From contig JANXRW010000124.1 of assembly GCA_025356655.1 (NCBI GenBank), positions 1-52,649 of the forward strand: a stretch of DNA of 52,649 bases, written 5' to 3'. Of this stretch, positions 8,762 through 18,626 are shown in pieces. Position numbers and translations under genes: made by a program. The notes beneath the pieces are model-generated. The model saw only the letters and a program-made list of their open reading frames with translations, ran no database searches and had not been told where the DNA came from. This stretch comes from Betaproteobacteria bacterium. Lineage in GTDB: Bacteria > Pseudomonadota > Gammaproteobacteria > Burkholderiales > SHXO01. Position 1 is the first letter of the stretch. Every line of letters starts with the position of its first letter.

Positions 8762-11700
8762 ATGGCCGACGACCACGCCGGCGTCATCCGCATTCGCGGT
8801 GCGCGCCAGAACAACCTGAAGAACCTGGGGCTGGATCTGGCCCTGCACCAGTTGCACGTGGTCACCGGCGTCAGCGGGTCGGGGAAGTCCTCCCTGGTGT
8901 TCGACACGCTCTATGCCGAGGGCCAGCGTCGCTACGTGGAGACTTTCTCTCCCTACGCGCGGCAGTTCCTCGACCGCATGGACAAGCCCCAGGTGGACAG
9001 CATCGAAGGTGTTCCGCCGGCGGTGGCCATCGACCAAGTCAACCCGGTGCGGACCTCGCGCTCAACCGTGGGCACCATGACGGAGTTGAATGACCACGTG
9101 AAGCTCCTGTACGCCCGCGCCGCCCATCTGCATTGCCGGGTCTGCGGCCAGCCGGTGCGGCGCGACACGGCACCGGGGATCGTGGCGGAGATCCTGCGCC
9201 GGGCGCAGGCCGCACAGGATCCTCGGCTCGTCATTACCTTTCCCGTGGAGGTACCGGAGAACTTCACCCCGGACGAGATCCAGGCCCTGTTGGCTCAGCA
9301 GGGCTACGACCGCATTCACCTGCGCGAGGGCGCGCGGCTGGAAGTGGTGCAGGACCGCCTGCGCGCGGTGAACTCCCCGCCCGAGCGACTAGCCGAAGCG
9401 GTGGAGTCGGCGCTACGGGTCGGGCGCGGGCGCCTAGCGGTGCACTTGGAGGATGCGGCGCCCTGGCGGTTTTCCGCGCAGCGGCACTGCGCGGACTGCG
9501 ACTTGCCCTACCCGGCGCCGGTACCCAGTGCGTTTTCCTTCAATTCCCCGCTGGGGGCCTGCGAGGTCTGCAAGGGCTTTGGCCGGATCATCGGCATCGA
9601 CTATGGTCTGGTGATCCCAGACCCGGGCCGAACACTGCGCCAGGGCGCGATCAAGCCCTGGCAAACGCAGAGCTACAGGGAATGCCAGGACGAGCTTGAG
9701 AAATTCGCCACGCGCCGGGGCCTCTGCCTGGACACGCCGTGGCGGGAACTCCACGAGGCGGACCGCGCCTGGGTCATGGCCGGCGATGGGCGCTGGGAGA
9801 ATGGCAAGTGGTACGGTGTGCGCGGCTTTTTCGCCTGGTTGGAGACCAAGAGCTACCGCATGCACATCCGCGTGCTGCTGTCGCGCTACCGCGCCTACAC
9901 CGAGTGCGAAGCTTGTCGGGGCGCGCGATTGAAGCCGCAGGCCCTGCTTTGGCGCCTGGGCAGCCGCAGCGAGGCGGCCAGCGCCCTGGGGTCGCAACCG
10001 GTTTTCCTGCCCAGCGGAACGCAGTGGACGCAGGCTCAGGTGGACGTCATGCCAGGCCTCGCCATCCACGATCTCATGCGTCTGCCGCTGGAGCGCGCGC
10101 GGGACTTCTTCCGAACCCTGGCGCTGCCCCCCCCGCTCGACCAAGCGGGGGCCCTGCTCCTGGGCGAAGTGCGCTCACGCTTCGATTACCTCTGCGAGGT
10201 CGGGCTGGGCTACCTGACGCTGGACCGCCAGTCGCGCACGCTCTCGGGCGGGGAGGTACAGCGCATCAATCTGACCACGGCCCTGGGCACCAGCCTGGTG
10301 AACACGCTCTTCGTGCTCGATGAGCCCAGCATCGGCTTGCATCCCCGCGACGTGGACCGGGTGGTGCGGGTGATGCAGCGCCTGCGTGACGCCGGCAACA
10401 CCCTGGTGGTGGTGGAACACGATCCCGCCGTCATGCTCGCAGCGGATCGGATCCTGGATCTGGGGCCCGGGCCTGGGGAACGCGGCGGCACCGTGGTCTA
10501 CGACGGGGAGCCCGTCGGGCTCGCCTCCCAGGCCGGGTCGCTCACCGGTGACTACCTCACCGGCGTGCGCGTGGTGGATACGGAGTCGAACCTGTTGGCG
10601 CCTACGGCCGAGGGGCCCTGGCTGGAGATCCTCGGTGCCACCGAGCACAACCTGCGCGACATCGATGTGCGTATCCCGCTCCATCGCTTAGTCTGCATCA
10701 CCGGGGTGAGTGGTTCGGGCAAGTCCACGCTGGTGGGCGACGTGCTCTACCGCGGCCTGCTGCGCGCCAAGGGCCTGCCCACGGAGGCCCCCGGCGCCCA
10801 CCGCGCCCTCGAGGGGGTCGAGGCCGTGGGCGAGGTAGTGCGGGTGGACCAGTCGCCCATCGGCCGCACGACGCGCTCCAATCCAGCCAGCTACGTGGGC
10901 GCCTTCGACGTCATCCGCGCGCTCTTTGCCGGGCTGCCGCTCGCACGCGAGCGCGGCTACAAGCCCGGGACCTTCAGCTTCAACGCCGGCGACGGGCGCT
11001 GTCCCGCCTGCAGCGGCAATGGCTTCGAGCACGTGGAGATGCAGTTTCTGAGCGATGTCTACCTGCGTTGCCCTGACTGCGATGGGACGCGCTTCCGGGC
11101 CGAGGTCCGGGAGGTGCGGCTACCCGGTCCGGGCCACGAGCCGCTAAGCATTTCCGGGGTGTTGGAACTGACCGTGGCCCAGGCCTGGGACTTCTTCGCG
11201 GCCGAACCGCAGGTTCGCGCGCGCCTGGCGCCGCTGCGCGACGTTGGCTTGGAGTACCTGCGCCTGGGGCAACCGGTGCCCACGCTCTCCGGCGGGGAGG
11301 CGCAGCGCCTGAAGTTGGCCGGTCACTTGGTGGAGAGCGCGGCTGGGCGTTCCAGCGCCGCCTTGTTTCTTTTCGATGAGCCCACCACGGGCCTGCATTT
11401 CGACGACATCGCCAAGCTGCTGCGTGCCTTCCGGCGCCTGCGCGACTCGGGTCATTCGCTGCTGGTCATCGAGCACAACCTGGATGTGGTCGCGGCCGCG
11501 GACTGGATCATCGACCTCGGCCCGGAGGCCGGCGAATTGGGCGGACAACTGGTTTGCGCCGGAACCCCCGCGCAGGTGGCCGCGCACGCCGGATCGCACA
11601 CGGGTGCTGCGCTTCGCGGGCACGGCGGGGACCGCTTAGCGGGAATGGCCAACCGGGTGGGCCGGGCGCCCGCGACCGACGGCGGGGACATCGTGCTGCG

Positions 11701-14326
11701 CAACGCGCGCGAGCACAACCTGCAGGACCTGTCGGTCAGTATCCCGCGCGAGCGGTTCACGGTGATCACCGGCGTATCGGGCAGCGGTAAAAGCACGCTG
11801 GCCTTCGACATCCTGTTCGCCGAGGGCCAGCGCCGCTACCTGGAATCCCTTAACGCCTACGCCCGGCAGTTCGTGCAACCCGGATCGCGGCCCGACCTGG
11901 ACTCGCTCACGGGCTTGCCGCCCACGGTGGCCATCGAGCAGCGCACCAGTCGGGGCGGCCACAAGAGCACGGTGGCCACCCTGACCGAGCTCTACCATTT
12001 CCTGCGTCTGCTGTTCGTCAAACTGGGCGTGCAGTACTGCCCGGACTGCCAGGTACCCATCGAGCCGCAGACCTTTGACGCCCTGGCCGCGCGCATCCTG
12101 CGCGACTACCGCGGACAGCATGTGGGACTGCTCGCGCCCCTGGTGGTGGCCCGCAAGGGCCTCTACACCGATCTGGCACGTTGGGCGGCAGCGCGCGGCC
12201 ATACCCACCTGCGGGTGGACGGCGAATTCCTCCCCACGCGGCCCTGGCCCCGTCTGGACCGCTTCCGCGAGCACAACATCGAATTGCCGGTGGCGTCCCT
12301 GCGCGTGGATCCTGCGGCCGAGGAGGTCTTGCGCGAGGCGCTCGGCACCGCCTTGGATCTGGGCAAAGGGCAGATGCAACTCCTCGCGCCGCTCGACGCC
12401 CTGGAGCAGGCCGCGGGCATGGCGCCGCCGCGTCCAGGGACGACGGCCCCCGCGTTGGTGGGGTTTTCCACGAAGCGTGCCTGCGCCTGTTGCGGGCGCA
12501 GCTTCGCGGAGCTCGATCCCCGGCTGTTTTCTTTTAATTCCCGGCACGGCTGGTGTACTGCCTGCTACGGCTCGGGGCTCGCACTGCCCGCGGGCAAGCC
12601 CGAGGAGGGGGAGGAGGCGCAATGGGGAGACGATTTTGACGGTCCGGCCCAGGCCTGTCCCCAGTGCCAGGGCCACCGCCTCAACCCCGTGGCCCAGGCG
12701 GTCCGCTTCCGCGGGCAGTCCATCGCGCAAGTCTGCGGGCTCACCGTGGCGCAGGCTCAGGTCTGGCTCGAGGGGCTGCGCCTGGAGGGGCGGGAAGCCG
12801 AGATCGCCCGGGACATCCTGACCGAGGCCTCTGCCCGGCTCACCTTCCTGCGTGAGGTGGGGCTTTCCTACTTGGCGCTGGAGCGCTCGGCGCCTACGCT
12901 CTCCGGCGGTGAGGCGCAGCGCATCCGGCTGGCAGCCCAGCTGGGATCGAACCTGCGCGGGGTGTGTTACATCCTGGATGAGCCCACCATCGGCTTGCAC
13001 CCCCGCGACAACGAGGTTCTGCTGAACATGCTCGTGCAACTGTGCAGCGGGGGCAACACGCTGGTGGTGGTCGAGCACGACGAGGACACCATCCGGCGAG
13101 CCCACCACGTGATCGATCTGGGGCCGGGCGCCGGCCGCCTGGGCGGGCGGGTCGTGGCGGCGGGGACCTGTGCCGAACTTGAGGCCGACCCCGCATCCAT
13201 CACCGGGCGTTTCCTGCGGGAGCCGCTGCGCCACTCCCGAAAACCCAGGCGCGCTTGGTCGCCCGAGGATCCCGGCCTGCTCCTGCGCGGGGTGAACCTG
13301 CACAACCTGCGCGGATTGCAGGTGCGCTTGCCGCTGGGTCGGCTGGTGTGCGTGACGGGGGTCTCCGGCAGTGGCAAGAGCACGTTTGCCCACGAGGTAC
13401 TGCACGCCAACCTCGAACGCGCCCTGGCCGCACGCCGAGGGCGCAGCGATCAGATCCCCTGGGTGGGCCTCGACGGAATCGACGGCGTGGAACGCCTCGA
13501 GCGCGTGCTGGAGGTGGACCAAACGCCCATCGGCAAGACGCCTCGCTCATGCCCGGCCACCTACGTGGGCTTCTACGACCTCATCCGCCAAGTCTTCGCC
13601 GATACCGCCGAGGCGCGCGTGCGCGGCTACGGTCCCGCACGCTTCTCTTTCAATAGCGTCGGGGGCCGCTGCGAGGTTTGCGAGGGCCAGGGGCTGCGTC
13701 GGGTAGAGATGAGTTTTTTGCCCGACGTGAAGGTCCTGTGCGACGCTTGCAACGGCGCACGTTTCTCCGCCGAGACTCTGGCGGCCACGCTGCGTGGGCG
13801 CAGCATCGGCGACGTGCTCGCCATGAGCGTGGAGGAGGCGTTGGAGTACTTTTCGGCGCACCCGCGCCTGTGCCGGCCGTTGGCCTTATTGCGCGACGTG
13901 GGGCTGGGCTACCTGAGCCTTGGACAGCCCAGTCCGACGCTTTCCGGGGGCGAGGCCCAGCGGATCAAGCTGGTGACGGAACTTGCCAAGGTGGGCGGGC
14001 CGCCGCGGCGAGGGGTCCAAGGCGGCGCGCGCGGACAGACGCTCTACGTGCTCGACGAACCCACGGTCGGCTTGCACATGGGTGATGTAGAAAAGCTCAT
14101 CGGCGTGTTGCACCGGCTGGTGGATGCGGGCAACAGCGTGGTGCTCATCGAACACAACCTCGACGTCATGGCAGAGGCCGACTGGATCATCGATCTGGGG
14201 CCCGAGGGCGGCGACGGAGGCGGTCGCATCGTCGCCGAAGGAACGCCCGCCCAGGTGGCCCGGCAGGCGCAGCGCTCGCACACGGGGCGTGTGCTGGCGC
14301 AATTCCTGAGCGAGCGCGGCACGTGA
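8762..14326 (+). CDS. uvrA: Tandem (double-length) UvrA-like excinuclease ATPase
   Basis: 1,854 aa from ATG 8762 (MADDHAGVIRIRGARQNNL); an upstream ATG at 8735 adds nine unsupported residues. A normal UvrA is ~940 aa with two ABC cassettes; this protein has four. Walker A motifs (GVSGSGKS) lie near residues 36, 647, 1003 and 1532, and signatures LSGGEVQRI / LSGGEAQRL / LSGGEAQRI / LSGGEAQRI near 493, 842, 1379 and 1726, each followed by a DEP Walker B. CxxC zinc modules occur in both halves, including the signature-I zinc fingers CPACSGNGF..CPDC and CEVCEGQGL..CDAC. The second UvrA begins near residue 975. Only the second half keeps a clear UvrB-binding-like stretch (LLAPLVVARKG after CPDC); in the first half this region is divergent. 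Double UvrAs occur in some beta- and gammaproteobacteria in addition to normal uvrA. Likely role: DNA damage or adduct recognition, possibly with the helicase translationally coupled downstream. Confidence 0.9.
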   Translation: MADDHAGVIRIRGARQNNLKNLGLDLALHQLHVVTGVSGSGKSSLVFDTLYAEGQRRYVETFSPYARQFLDRMDKPQVDSIEGVPPAVAIDQVNPVRTSRSTVGTMTELNDHVKLLYARAAHLHCRVCGQPVRRDTAPGIVAEILRRAQAAQDPRLVITFPVEVPENFTPDEIQALLAQQGYDRIHLREGARLEVVQDRLRAVNSPPERLAEAVESALRVGRGRLAVHLEDAAPWRFSAQRHCADCDLPYPAPVPSAFSFNSPLGACEVCKGFGRIIGIDYGLVIPDPGRTLRQGAIKPWQTQSYRECQDELEKFATRRGLCLDTPWRELHEADRAWVMAGDGRWENGKWYGVRGFFAWLETKSYRMHIRVLLSRYRAYTECEACRGARLKPQALLWRLGSRSEAASALGSQPVFLPSGTQWTQAQVDVMPGLAIHDLMRLPLERARDFFRTLALPPPLDQAGALLLGEVRSRFDYLCEVGLGYLTLDRQSRTLSGGEVQRINLTTALGTSLVNTLFVLDEPSIGLHPRDVDRVVRVMQRLRDAGNTLVVVEHDPAVMLAADRILDLGPGPGERGGTVVYDGEPVGLASQAGSLTGDYLTGVRVVDTESNLLAPTAEGPWLEILGATEHNLRDIDVRIPLHRLVCITGVSGSGKSTLVGDVLYRGLLRAKGLPTEAPGAHRALEGVEAVGEVVRVDQSPIGRTTRSNPASYVGAFDVIRALFAGLPLARERGYKPGTFSFNAGDGRCPACSGNGFEHVEMQFLSDVYLRCPDCDGTRFRAEVREVRLPGPGHEPLSISGVLELTVAQAWDFFAAEPQVRARLAPLRDVGLEYLRLGQPVPTLSGGEAQRLKLAGHLVESAAGRSSAALFLFDEPTTGLHFDDIAKLLRAFRRLRDSGHSLLVIEHNLDVVAAADWIIDLGPEAGELGGQLVCAGTPAQVAAHAGSHTGAALRGHGGDRLAGMANRVGRAPATDGGDIVLRNAREHNLQDLSVSIPRERFTVITGVSGSGKSTLAFDILFAEGQRRYLESLNAYARQFVQPGSRPDLDSLTGLPPTVAIEQRTSRGGHKSTVATLTELYHFLRLLFVKLGVQYCPDCQVPIEPQTFDALAARILRDYRGQHVGLLAPLVVARKGLYTDLARWAAARGHTHLRVDGEFLPTRPWPRLDRFREHNIELPVASLRVDPAAEEVLREALGTALDLGKGQMQLLAPLDALEQAAGMAPPRPGTTAPALVGFSTKRACACCGRSFAELDPRLFSFNSRHGWCTACYGSGLALPAGKPEEGEEAQWGDDFDGPAQACPQCQGHRLNPVAQAVRFRGQSIAQVCGLTVAQAQVWLEGLRLEGREAEIARDILTEASARLTFLREVGLSYLALERSAPTLSGGEAQRIRLAAQLGSNLRGVCYILDEPTIGLHPRDNEVLLNMLVQLCSGGNTLVVVEHDEDTIRRAHHVIDLGPGAGRLGGRVVAAGTCAELEADPASITGRFLREPLRHSRKPRRAWSPEDPGLLLRGVNLHNLRGLQVRLPLGRLVCVTGVSGSGKSTFAHEVLHANLERALAARRGRSDQIPWVGLDGIDGVERLERVLEVDQTPIGKTPRSCPATYVGFYDLIRQVFADTAEARVRGYGPARFSFNSVGGRCEVCEGQGLRRVEMSFLPDVKVLCDACNGARFSAETLAATLRGRSIGDVLAMSVEEALEYFSAHPRLCRPLALLRDVGLGYLSLGQPSPTLSGGEAQRIKLVTELAKVGGPPRRGVQGGARGQTLYVLDEPTVGLHMGDVEKLIGVLHRLVDAGNSVVLIEHNLDVMAEADWIIDLGPEGGDGGGRIVAEGTPAQVARQAQRSHTGRVLAQFLSERGT

Positions 14327-17300
14327 GTGGACTGCCCGATGGACTCTACGACCTGCTCCTGGACGAACAACTGGCGCAGTGGGTCCAGGCGCTGAGTAGC
14401 GCGGGTCACGCGCGGGTGGAGTCGCTCGCCCCCGCCGAACGCCGGCGCCGCCTCATCGAGGCCATCGCCCGGCGGCTGCCCGAGTTGCTCGACGCGGCCG
14501 CCGGGCCAGTCGAGGCCGGCGGCGACCCGCAGGATGCGCAGGTCGAGCAGCGCGAGCTGGCGTTCATGAACCAGCTGCTGTCCACCCTGCGCCAGGAGGG
14601 GGGCGCTAAGGGCTGGAGCCTGCGCGCTCCCGTGCAGGTGTTGCGGGGTATTAACCGGTCGGGGCCACCGCCTGTGTTTCCGCCCACCGGGCTCACTGCG
14701 CCATGGCTGTTCACGGCGGGGCGTGCCGATCCGTCCCTGCTCACCGAACTGCGCGCCGAGCTGGCTTCCGCGGACCGCGTCGACGTTCTTATGAGCTTCA
14801 TCACCTGGTCGGGACTGCGCAAGCTGCGCGACCTCTTCGAGGCGGTGACCGCAGTGGGCGCCGACGGCGAACCGCGTACGCGGCTGCGGATCCTTACCAC
14901 GACCTATACGGGAGCCACGGAAGCGCGCGCCGTGGAGGTGCTCGCGGCTATGCCGGGCGTGGAGCTACGCATCTCACTCGACGGGCGGCGCAGCCGCCTG
15001 CACGCCAAGGCCTGGATCTTCCAGCGCTCGACCCGCTTTGGCACGGCTTTCGTGGGCAGCGCCAATATGTCTCGCGCGGCGCTCATGGGTGGCATCGAGT
15101 GGACCGTGAAATTCACACAGACGGGCCAGGCTGAGCTCTTCGCGGCCGCCCAAGCGCACTTCGAAGCCCTGTGGAATGACCGGGAGTTTCAGGCATTCGA
15201 CCCCCGCGACGAGCGCCAGGTCGCGCAGCTGCGCGGCGCCTTGCGCGAGCAATCCGCCGCGCCGGGCAGTGGATTGCCGGTGAACGCGACCTGGTTCGAT
15301 TTGCAGCCCAAGGCCTACCAGCAGGAGATGCTCGAGCGCCTGGCCGCCGAACGCCGCCACGGGCGCAGCCGCAATTTATTGGTGGCCGCCACGGGAACGG
15401 GCAAGACGGTCGTGGCAGCCTTCGACTATCTGCGCCAGGTCGGGGCACGCGGCTCGCCGCCGCGGCTGTTGTATGTCGCGCATCGGGTGGAGATCCTGAA
15501 CCAGGCGCTGGCCACCTTTCGGCAGGTGCTGCGTCGCCCGGACTTTGGTGATCTGCTGCACGGGAATCGGGAGCCAGCGTCGCTTGACCACCTGTTTGCC
15601 ACCATCCAGAGCGCCCATCCCAGGCTGCTCTCGGAATTTCCGCCGGATTATTGGGACATGGTGGTGATCGACGAGTGTCACCACCTGCCGGCGGCGTCTT
15701 TCAGCGGTTTCGCCCGCGCGATTGCGCCGCGCATCCTGCTCGGACTCACTGCCACCCCCGAGCGTAATGACAGCGAGTCCGTGAGCCAGTTTTTTCAAGA
15801 TCGCCCCGATGGTTCGCCGGCGGTGGAACTGCGCCTGTGGGACGCCCTGGATCAGCAACTGCTGGCGCCCTTCGAGTACTATGCCACCGCCGACGGCAGC
15901 GATTTCCGCAGCGTGCCCTGGGGCCGCGGCCGGCAAGAAGCAGAGCAGCTAAGCTCGGTGGTAACCGGCAACGCCGTGCGCGCACGGCTGATTCGCGACA
16001 CCCTGACGCGTTATGTTCCGCGGCTGGAGGATCTCAAAGCACTGGCTTTTTGCGTGGACATTGCCCACGCAAAGTATATGGCGGCTTACTTCAATGATTC
16101 CGGCCTGGTTGCCTGGGCCGTGACCAGCCAAAGTGGCGATGCGCTGCGGGCGCAAGCCCCGCGGCGACTAGCCGCAGGCGAAGTCCAGGTGTTGTGCACG
16201 GCCGATCTCTACAACGAGGGCATCGACATCCCCGAGGTGAACGCCGTGCTGTTCCTGCGACCAACGCAGAGCCCGGTGGTTTTTCAGCAGCAACTGGGCC
16301 GTGGCCTGCGCCTCATGCCCGGGAAGGACAGTTGCTTGGTGCTGGATTTCGTTGCCCAGGTCGGCACGGAGTTCCGTTTTGACCGTCTCTACCGTGCCAT
16401 CACCGGACTCACGCGAAGGCAATTGACCACGGAGCTGGAGCATGGTTTTAGCTCCTTACCTCCGGGATGTCATATCCAGTTCGACCGCGTGGCGCGCGAG
16501 CGCGTGCTCGACGCCCTGCGCTTAGCGGGAGCGCAGTCCTGGCGGCGCCTTGCCGCGGAACTCGCGGGCTTTGCAGCGGCCGGGCGCAGCGCTCCGGTGA
16601 CACTGCAGGGGTTCCTGCGCGAGCAGTTCGTGGACTTGGAGGAGGTCTACCGCACCGGCAGCGGAACGGCCAGTCCAACGGGCTGGACGGCGTTGCAACG
16701 CGCGGCGGGGCTGGTACGGAGCCCGCCCGACGAAGACGAGGAATACCTGGGCAGGCGCTTCGCCGCGGCTTTGCACCTGGACGATCCGCTGCGCATCGCG
16801 CTCCTCGGGCGGGCGGCGCGCGAAGGCGTCCGCCTCTGGCCGCTGCTCGACGTCCTGGAGCGGCGCCTGTTACAAATGTTAGCGCACCAGATCGTCGCCG
16901 CGCCGCGGGCCGCGCTGGGCGGGGAGCAGTTTCTGCAGTATCTGGAGGCCAAACCCCTGCTGCGCGCCGAGCTCCTGGAACTGGCCACCAGCTTGGACGA
17001 GCGCTGCGAGCTCGAGCCCGAGCTCGCAGGGGGGCTGCCGCAGGGTTGGCCATTGGTGCTGCACGCCGCTTACCAACGCGCCGAGGTCCTCAGTGCCGTG
17101 GGTGCCGGCGTCGGCGACCGTCGCGCTACCTCGCGCGAGGGGGTGCTAGCGCTGCACGAGCCGCAGGTGGAGGTGCTCTTCATTACCCTCGACAAGCGTG
17201 AGGGCTTCCACAGCCGAATCGCCTACCACGACTATGCAATAAGCCCGGAGCTTTTCCATTGGCAGACGCAGAACGCCACCGGCCCCGACACGAAGGTCGG

Positions 17301-17502
17301 TCAACGCTATATCCACAGCCGCAGTAATGGCTGGCGTTTTCTGCCCTTCGTGCGCCGCGACCCGGAGGCGCCCTTCCGCTGCCTGGGTCTGGCTGATCTG
17401 GACGGCGAGCCCGAGGGCAGCCGTCCCATGTCGCTCACGCTGCGCCTGCGGCGGGCGCTGCCGCTGGCCCTGTTCCGGTGTTTCACCGTGCTGCGTGCCT
17501 AG
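14323..17502 (+). CDS. PLD-like nuclease / DEAH-box SF2 helicase / DUF3427 protein
   Basis: 1,059 aa, starting at GTG 14323 that overlaps the UvrA stop (GTGA), so the two are almost certainly translationally coupled. Residues ~1-130 are an unassigned N-terminal region. About 140-270 form a phospholipase D-like (HKD-type) domain: LMSFITWSGL, LHAKAWIF (the H-x-K of HKD, near 226-228) and GSANMS near 245. Then an SF2 helicase: Walker A AATGTGKT (~356), VVIDECHHL (~447-454), LTATPER (~475), and the second RecA lobe with VLCTADLYNEGIDIP and QQQLGRGLR. The C-terminal ~160 residues (KREGF..YHDYAISPELFHWQTQN.., SRSNGWRFLPFVR) match DUF3427. This architecture is known but poorly characterised; it suggests an ATP-driven nuclease or remodeller in repair or defence. 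Only one HKD half is visible, as in the dimeric or degenerate forms. Confidence 0.85.
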   Translation: MSGLPDGLYDLLLDEQLAQWVQALSSAGHARVESLAPAERRRRLIEAIARRLPELLDAAAGPVEAGGDPQDAQVEQRELAFMNQLLSTLRQEGGAKGWSLRAPVQVLRGINRSGPPPVFPPTGLTAPWLFTAGRADPSLLTELRAELASADRVDVLMSFITWSGLRKLRDLFEAVTAVGADGEPRTRLRILTTTYTGATEARAVEVLAAMPGVELRISLDGRRSRLHAKAWIFQRSTRFGTAFVGSANMSRAALMGGIEWTVKFTQTGQAELFAAAQAHFEALWNDREFQAFDPRDERQVAQLRGALREQSAAPGSGLPVNATWFDLQPKAYQQEMLERLAAERRHGRSRNLLVAATGTGKTVVAAFDYLRQVGARGSPPRLLYVAHRVEILNQALATFRQVLRRPDFGDLLHGNREPASLDHLFATIQSAHPRLLSEFPPDYWDMVVIDECHHLPAASFSGFARAIAPRILLGLTATPERNDSESVSQFFQDRPDGSPAVELRLWDALDQQLLAPFEYYATADGSDFRSVPWGRGRQEAEQLSSVVTGNAVRARLIRDTLTRYVPRLEDLKALAFCVDIAHAKYMAAYFNDSGLVAWAVTSQSGDALRAQAPRRLAAGEVQVLCTADLYNEGIDIPEVNAVLFLRPTQSPVVFQQQLGRGLRLMPGKDSCLVLDFVAQVGTEFRFDRLYRAITGLTRRQLTTELEHGFSSLPPGCHIQFDRVARERVLDALRLAGAQSWRRLAAELAGFAAAGRSAPVTLQGFLREQFVDLEEVYRTGSGTASPTGWTALQRAAGLVRSPPDEDEEYLGRRFAAALHLDDPLRIALLGRAAREGVRLWPLLDVLERRLLQMLAHQIVAAPRAALGGEQFLQYLEAKPLLRAELLELATSLDERCELEPELAGGLPQGWPLVLHAAYQRAEVLSAVGAGVGDRRATSREGVLALHEPQVEVLFITLDKREGFHSRIAYHDYAISPELFHWQTQNATGPDTKVGQRYIHSRSNGWRFLPFVRRDPEAPFRCLGLADLDGEPEGSRPMSLTLRLRRALPLALFRCFTVLRA

Positions 17503-17550
17503 CCCGCGCGGCCCACCCACTCGACCCCGCACCTGAAGGATTTCCCCACC

Positions 17551-18621
17551 ATGAAAATCGTCAGCATCACCACCACACCCGTCCTGGCACCCCTGCCGCG
17601 GCCCGTGCGCACGGCCTCCGGCACCATCGAGCGCTTTCCGCTCGTGCTCATTGACCTCGCCACCGACACGGGCGTGGAGGGTCGCGCCTACGCGGCGGTC
17701 TATCACGCGGAGCTCCTCGGCGCGCTGGATCAGACCGTCTCGGCCTTGGGTGGCATGATCTGCGGACTCAGCTTGGCACCCCGGGACGTGCATGCATATC
17801 TGCAGCGCCGCTGTCGCCTCTTTGGTCTGCGCGGGCTCACTGGCGTGGCACTGGGAGGCCTGGACATGGCGCTCTGGGACGCTTGGGCGCGCGAGCGCGG
17901 GCTGCCGCTGGCGCGCGCGCTGGGGGGGGAACTGCGGCCCGTGCGGGCCTACAACAGTGTGGGCCTCTACGACGCAGCGTCGGTGGCGGAAGCGTGCGCT
18001 GAGACCCGCGCGGCGGGCTATGCCGGCTTGAAGATCAAGCTAGGGTTTCCCACGCTTGCCGAGGACCTGGCTGCGGTGCGGGCGGCGCGTGACGCACTGG
18101 GGCCGGATCTGGCGCTCATGGTGGACTACAACCAGTCACTCAACTTACCGGAGGCGTTGCGCCGCTGCGAGGCGCTCGACGACGAAGGGCTGGAATGGAT
18201 CGAAGAACCCGTGGCTGCGCAGGATCTGGAGGGGTGCGCGCGGATCGCCCAGGCGGTGCGCACGCCAATCCAGATCGGCGAGAACTTCCACGGGCCCGTT
18301 GAGATGCGCGCCGCTATCGCAGCCAGGGCCATGGACTTGGTGATGCCCGATGCGCAATTCATCCATGGCGTCACCGGCTGGCTGGAAGCTGCGGCGCTGG
18401 CGCATGCCGCCGGGCTCCCCATGTCCTCGCATACCTTTGTGGAAGCCAGCGCGCACCTGCTCTGCGCCACTCCCACGGCACATTGGCTGGAGGTCATGGA
18501 CGCCGCCGGGGGCCTGCGTCGCCGGCCACTGGACCTGCGCGACGGCATGATCACCGCGCCCGATCTTCCGGGCATTGGCCTGGAGTGGGTGCCGGAGGCG
18601 GTGGCCCGCTACCGGGCGTGA
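17551..18621 (+). CDS. Mandelate racemase-like enzyme (enolase superfamily)
   Basis: 356 aa, ATG 17551 with GAAGG 12 bases upstream. The catalytic set aligns with Pseudomonas mandelate racemase at a constant offset of three: K161-x-K163 (KIKLG), D192 and N194 (MVDYNQS), E218 (IEEP), E244 (IGEN), the D267-H294 dyad (PDAQF; SSHTF) and E314 (HWLEVMD). The strings SAHLLCATPTAHWLE-like and LPGIGLEW near the end also match true mandelate racemases rather than generic dehydratases. It binds Mg2+ in a TIM barrel and abstracts an alpha proton of a 2-hydroxy or sugar acid. No mandelate dehydrogenase or benzoylformate decarboxylase is nearby, so the substrate is uncertain; an acid-sugar dehydratase is the alternative. 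Ends 5 bp from the convergent GlcG-family gene. Confidence 0.82.
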   Translation: MKIVSITTTPVLAPLPRPVRTASGTIERFPLVLIDLATDTGVEGRAYAAVYHAELLGALDQTVSALGGMICGLSLAPRDVHAYLQRRCRLFGLRGLTGVALGGLDMALWDAWARERGLPLARALGGELRPVRAYNSVGLYDAASVAEACAETRAAGYAGLKIKLGFPTLAEDLAAVRAARDALGPDLALMVDYNQSLNLPEALRRCEALDDEGLEWIEEPVAAQDLEGCARIAQAVRTPIQIGENFHGPVEMRAAIAARAMDLVMPDAQFIHGVTGWLEAAALAHAAGLPMSSHTFVEASAHLLCATPTAHWLEVMDAAGGLRRRPLDLRDGMITAPDLPGIGLEWVPEAVARYRA

Positions 18622-18626
18622 GCCGT

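Noticed and set aside
11636..13522. 628-codon open frame antisense to uvrA
   Set aside because: It is the mirror of a strongly coding, motif-rich gene; such frames arise in GC-rich DNA with high third-position GC. Its translation is rich in Arg, Gln and His and has no domain.
7730..18621. A single sugar-acid catabolic operon (dehydratase, kinase, dehydrogenase)
   Set aside because: The genes are on different strands and separated by the 8.7-kb UvrA-helicase operon; they cannot be one transcript, and substrates are not established.
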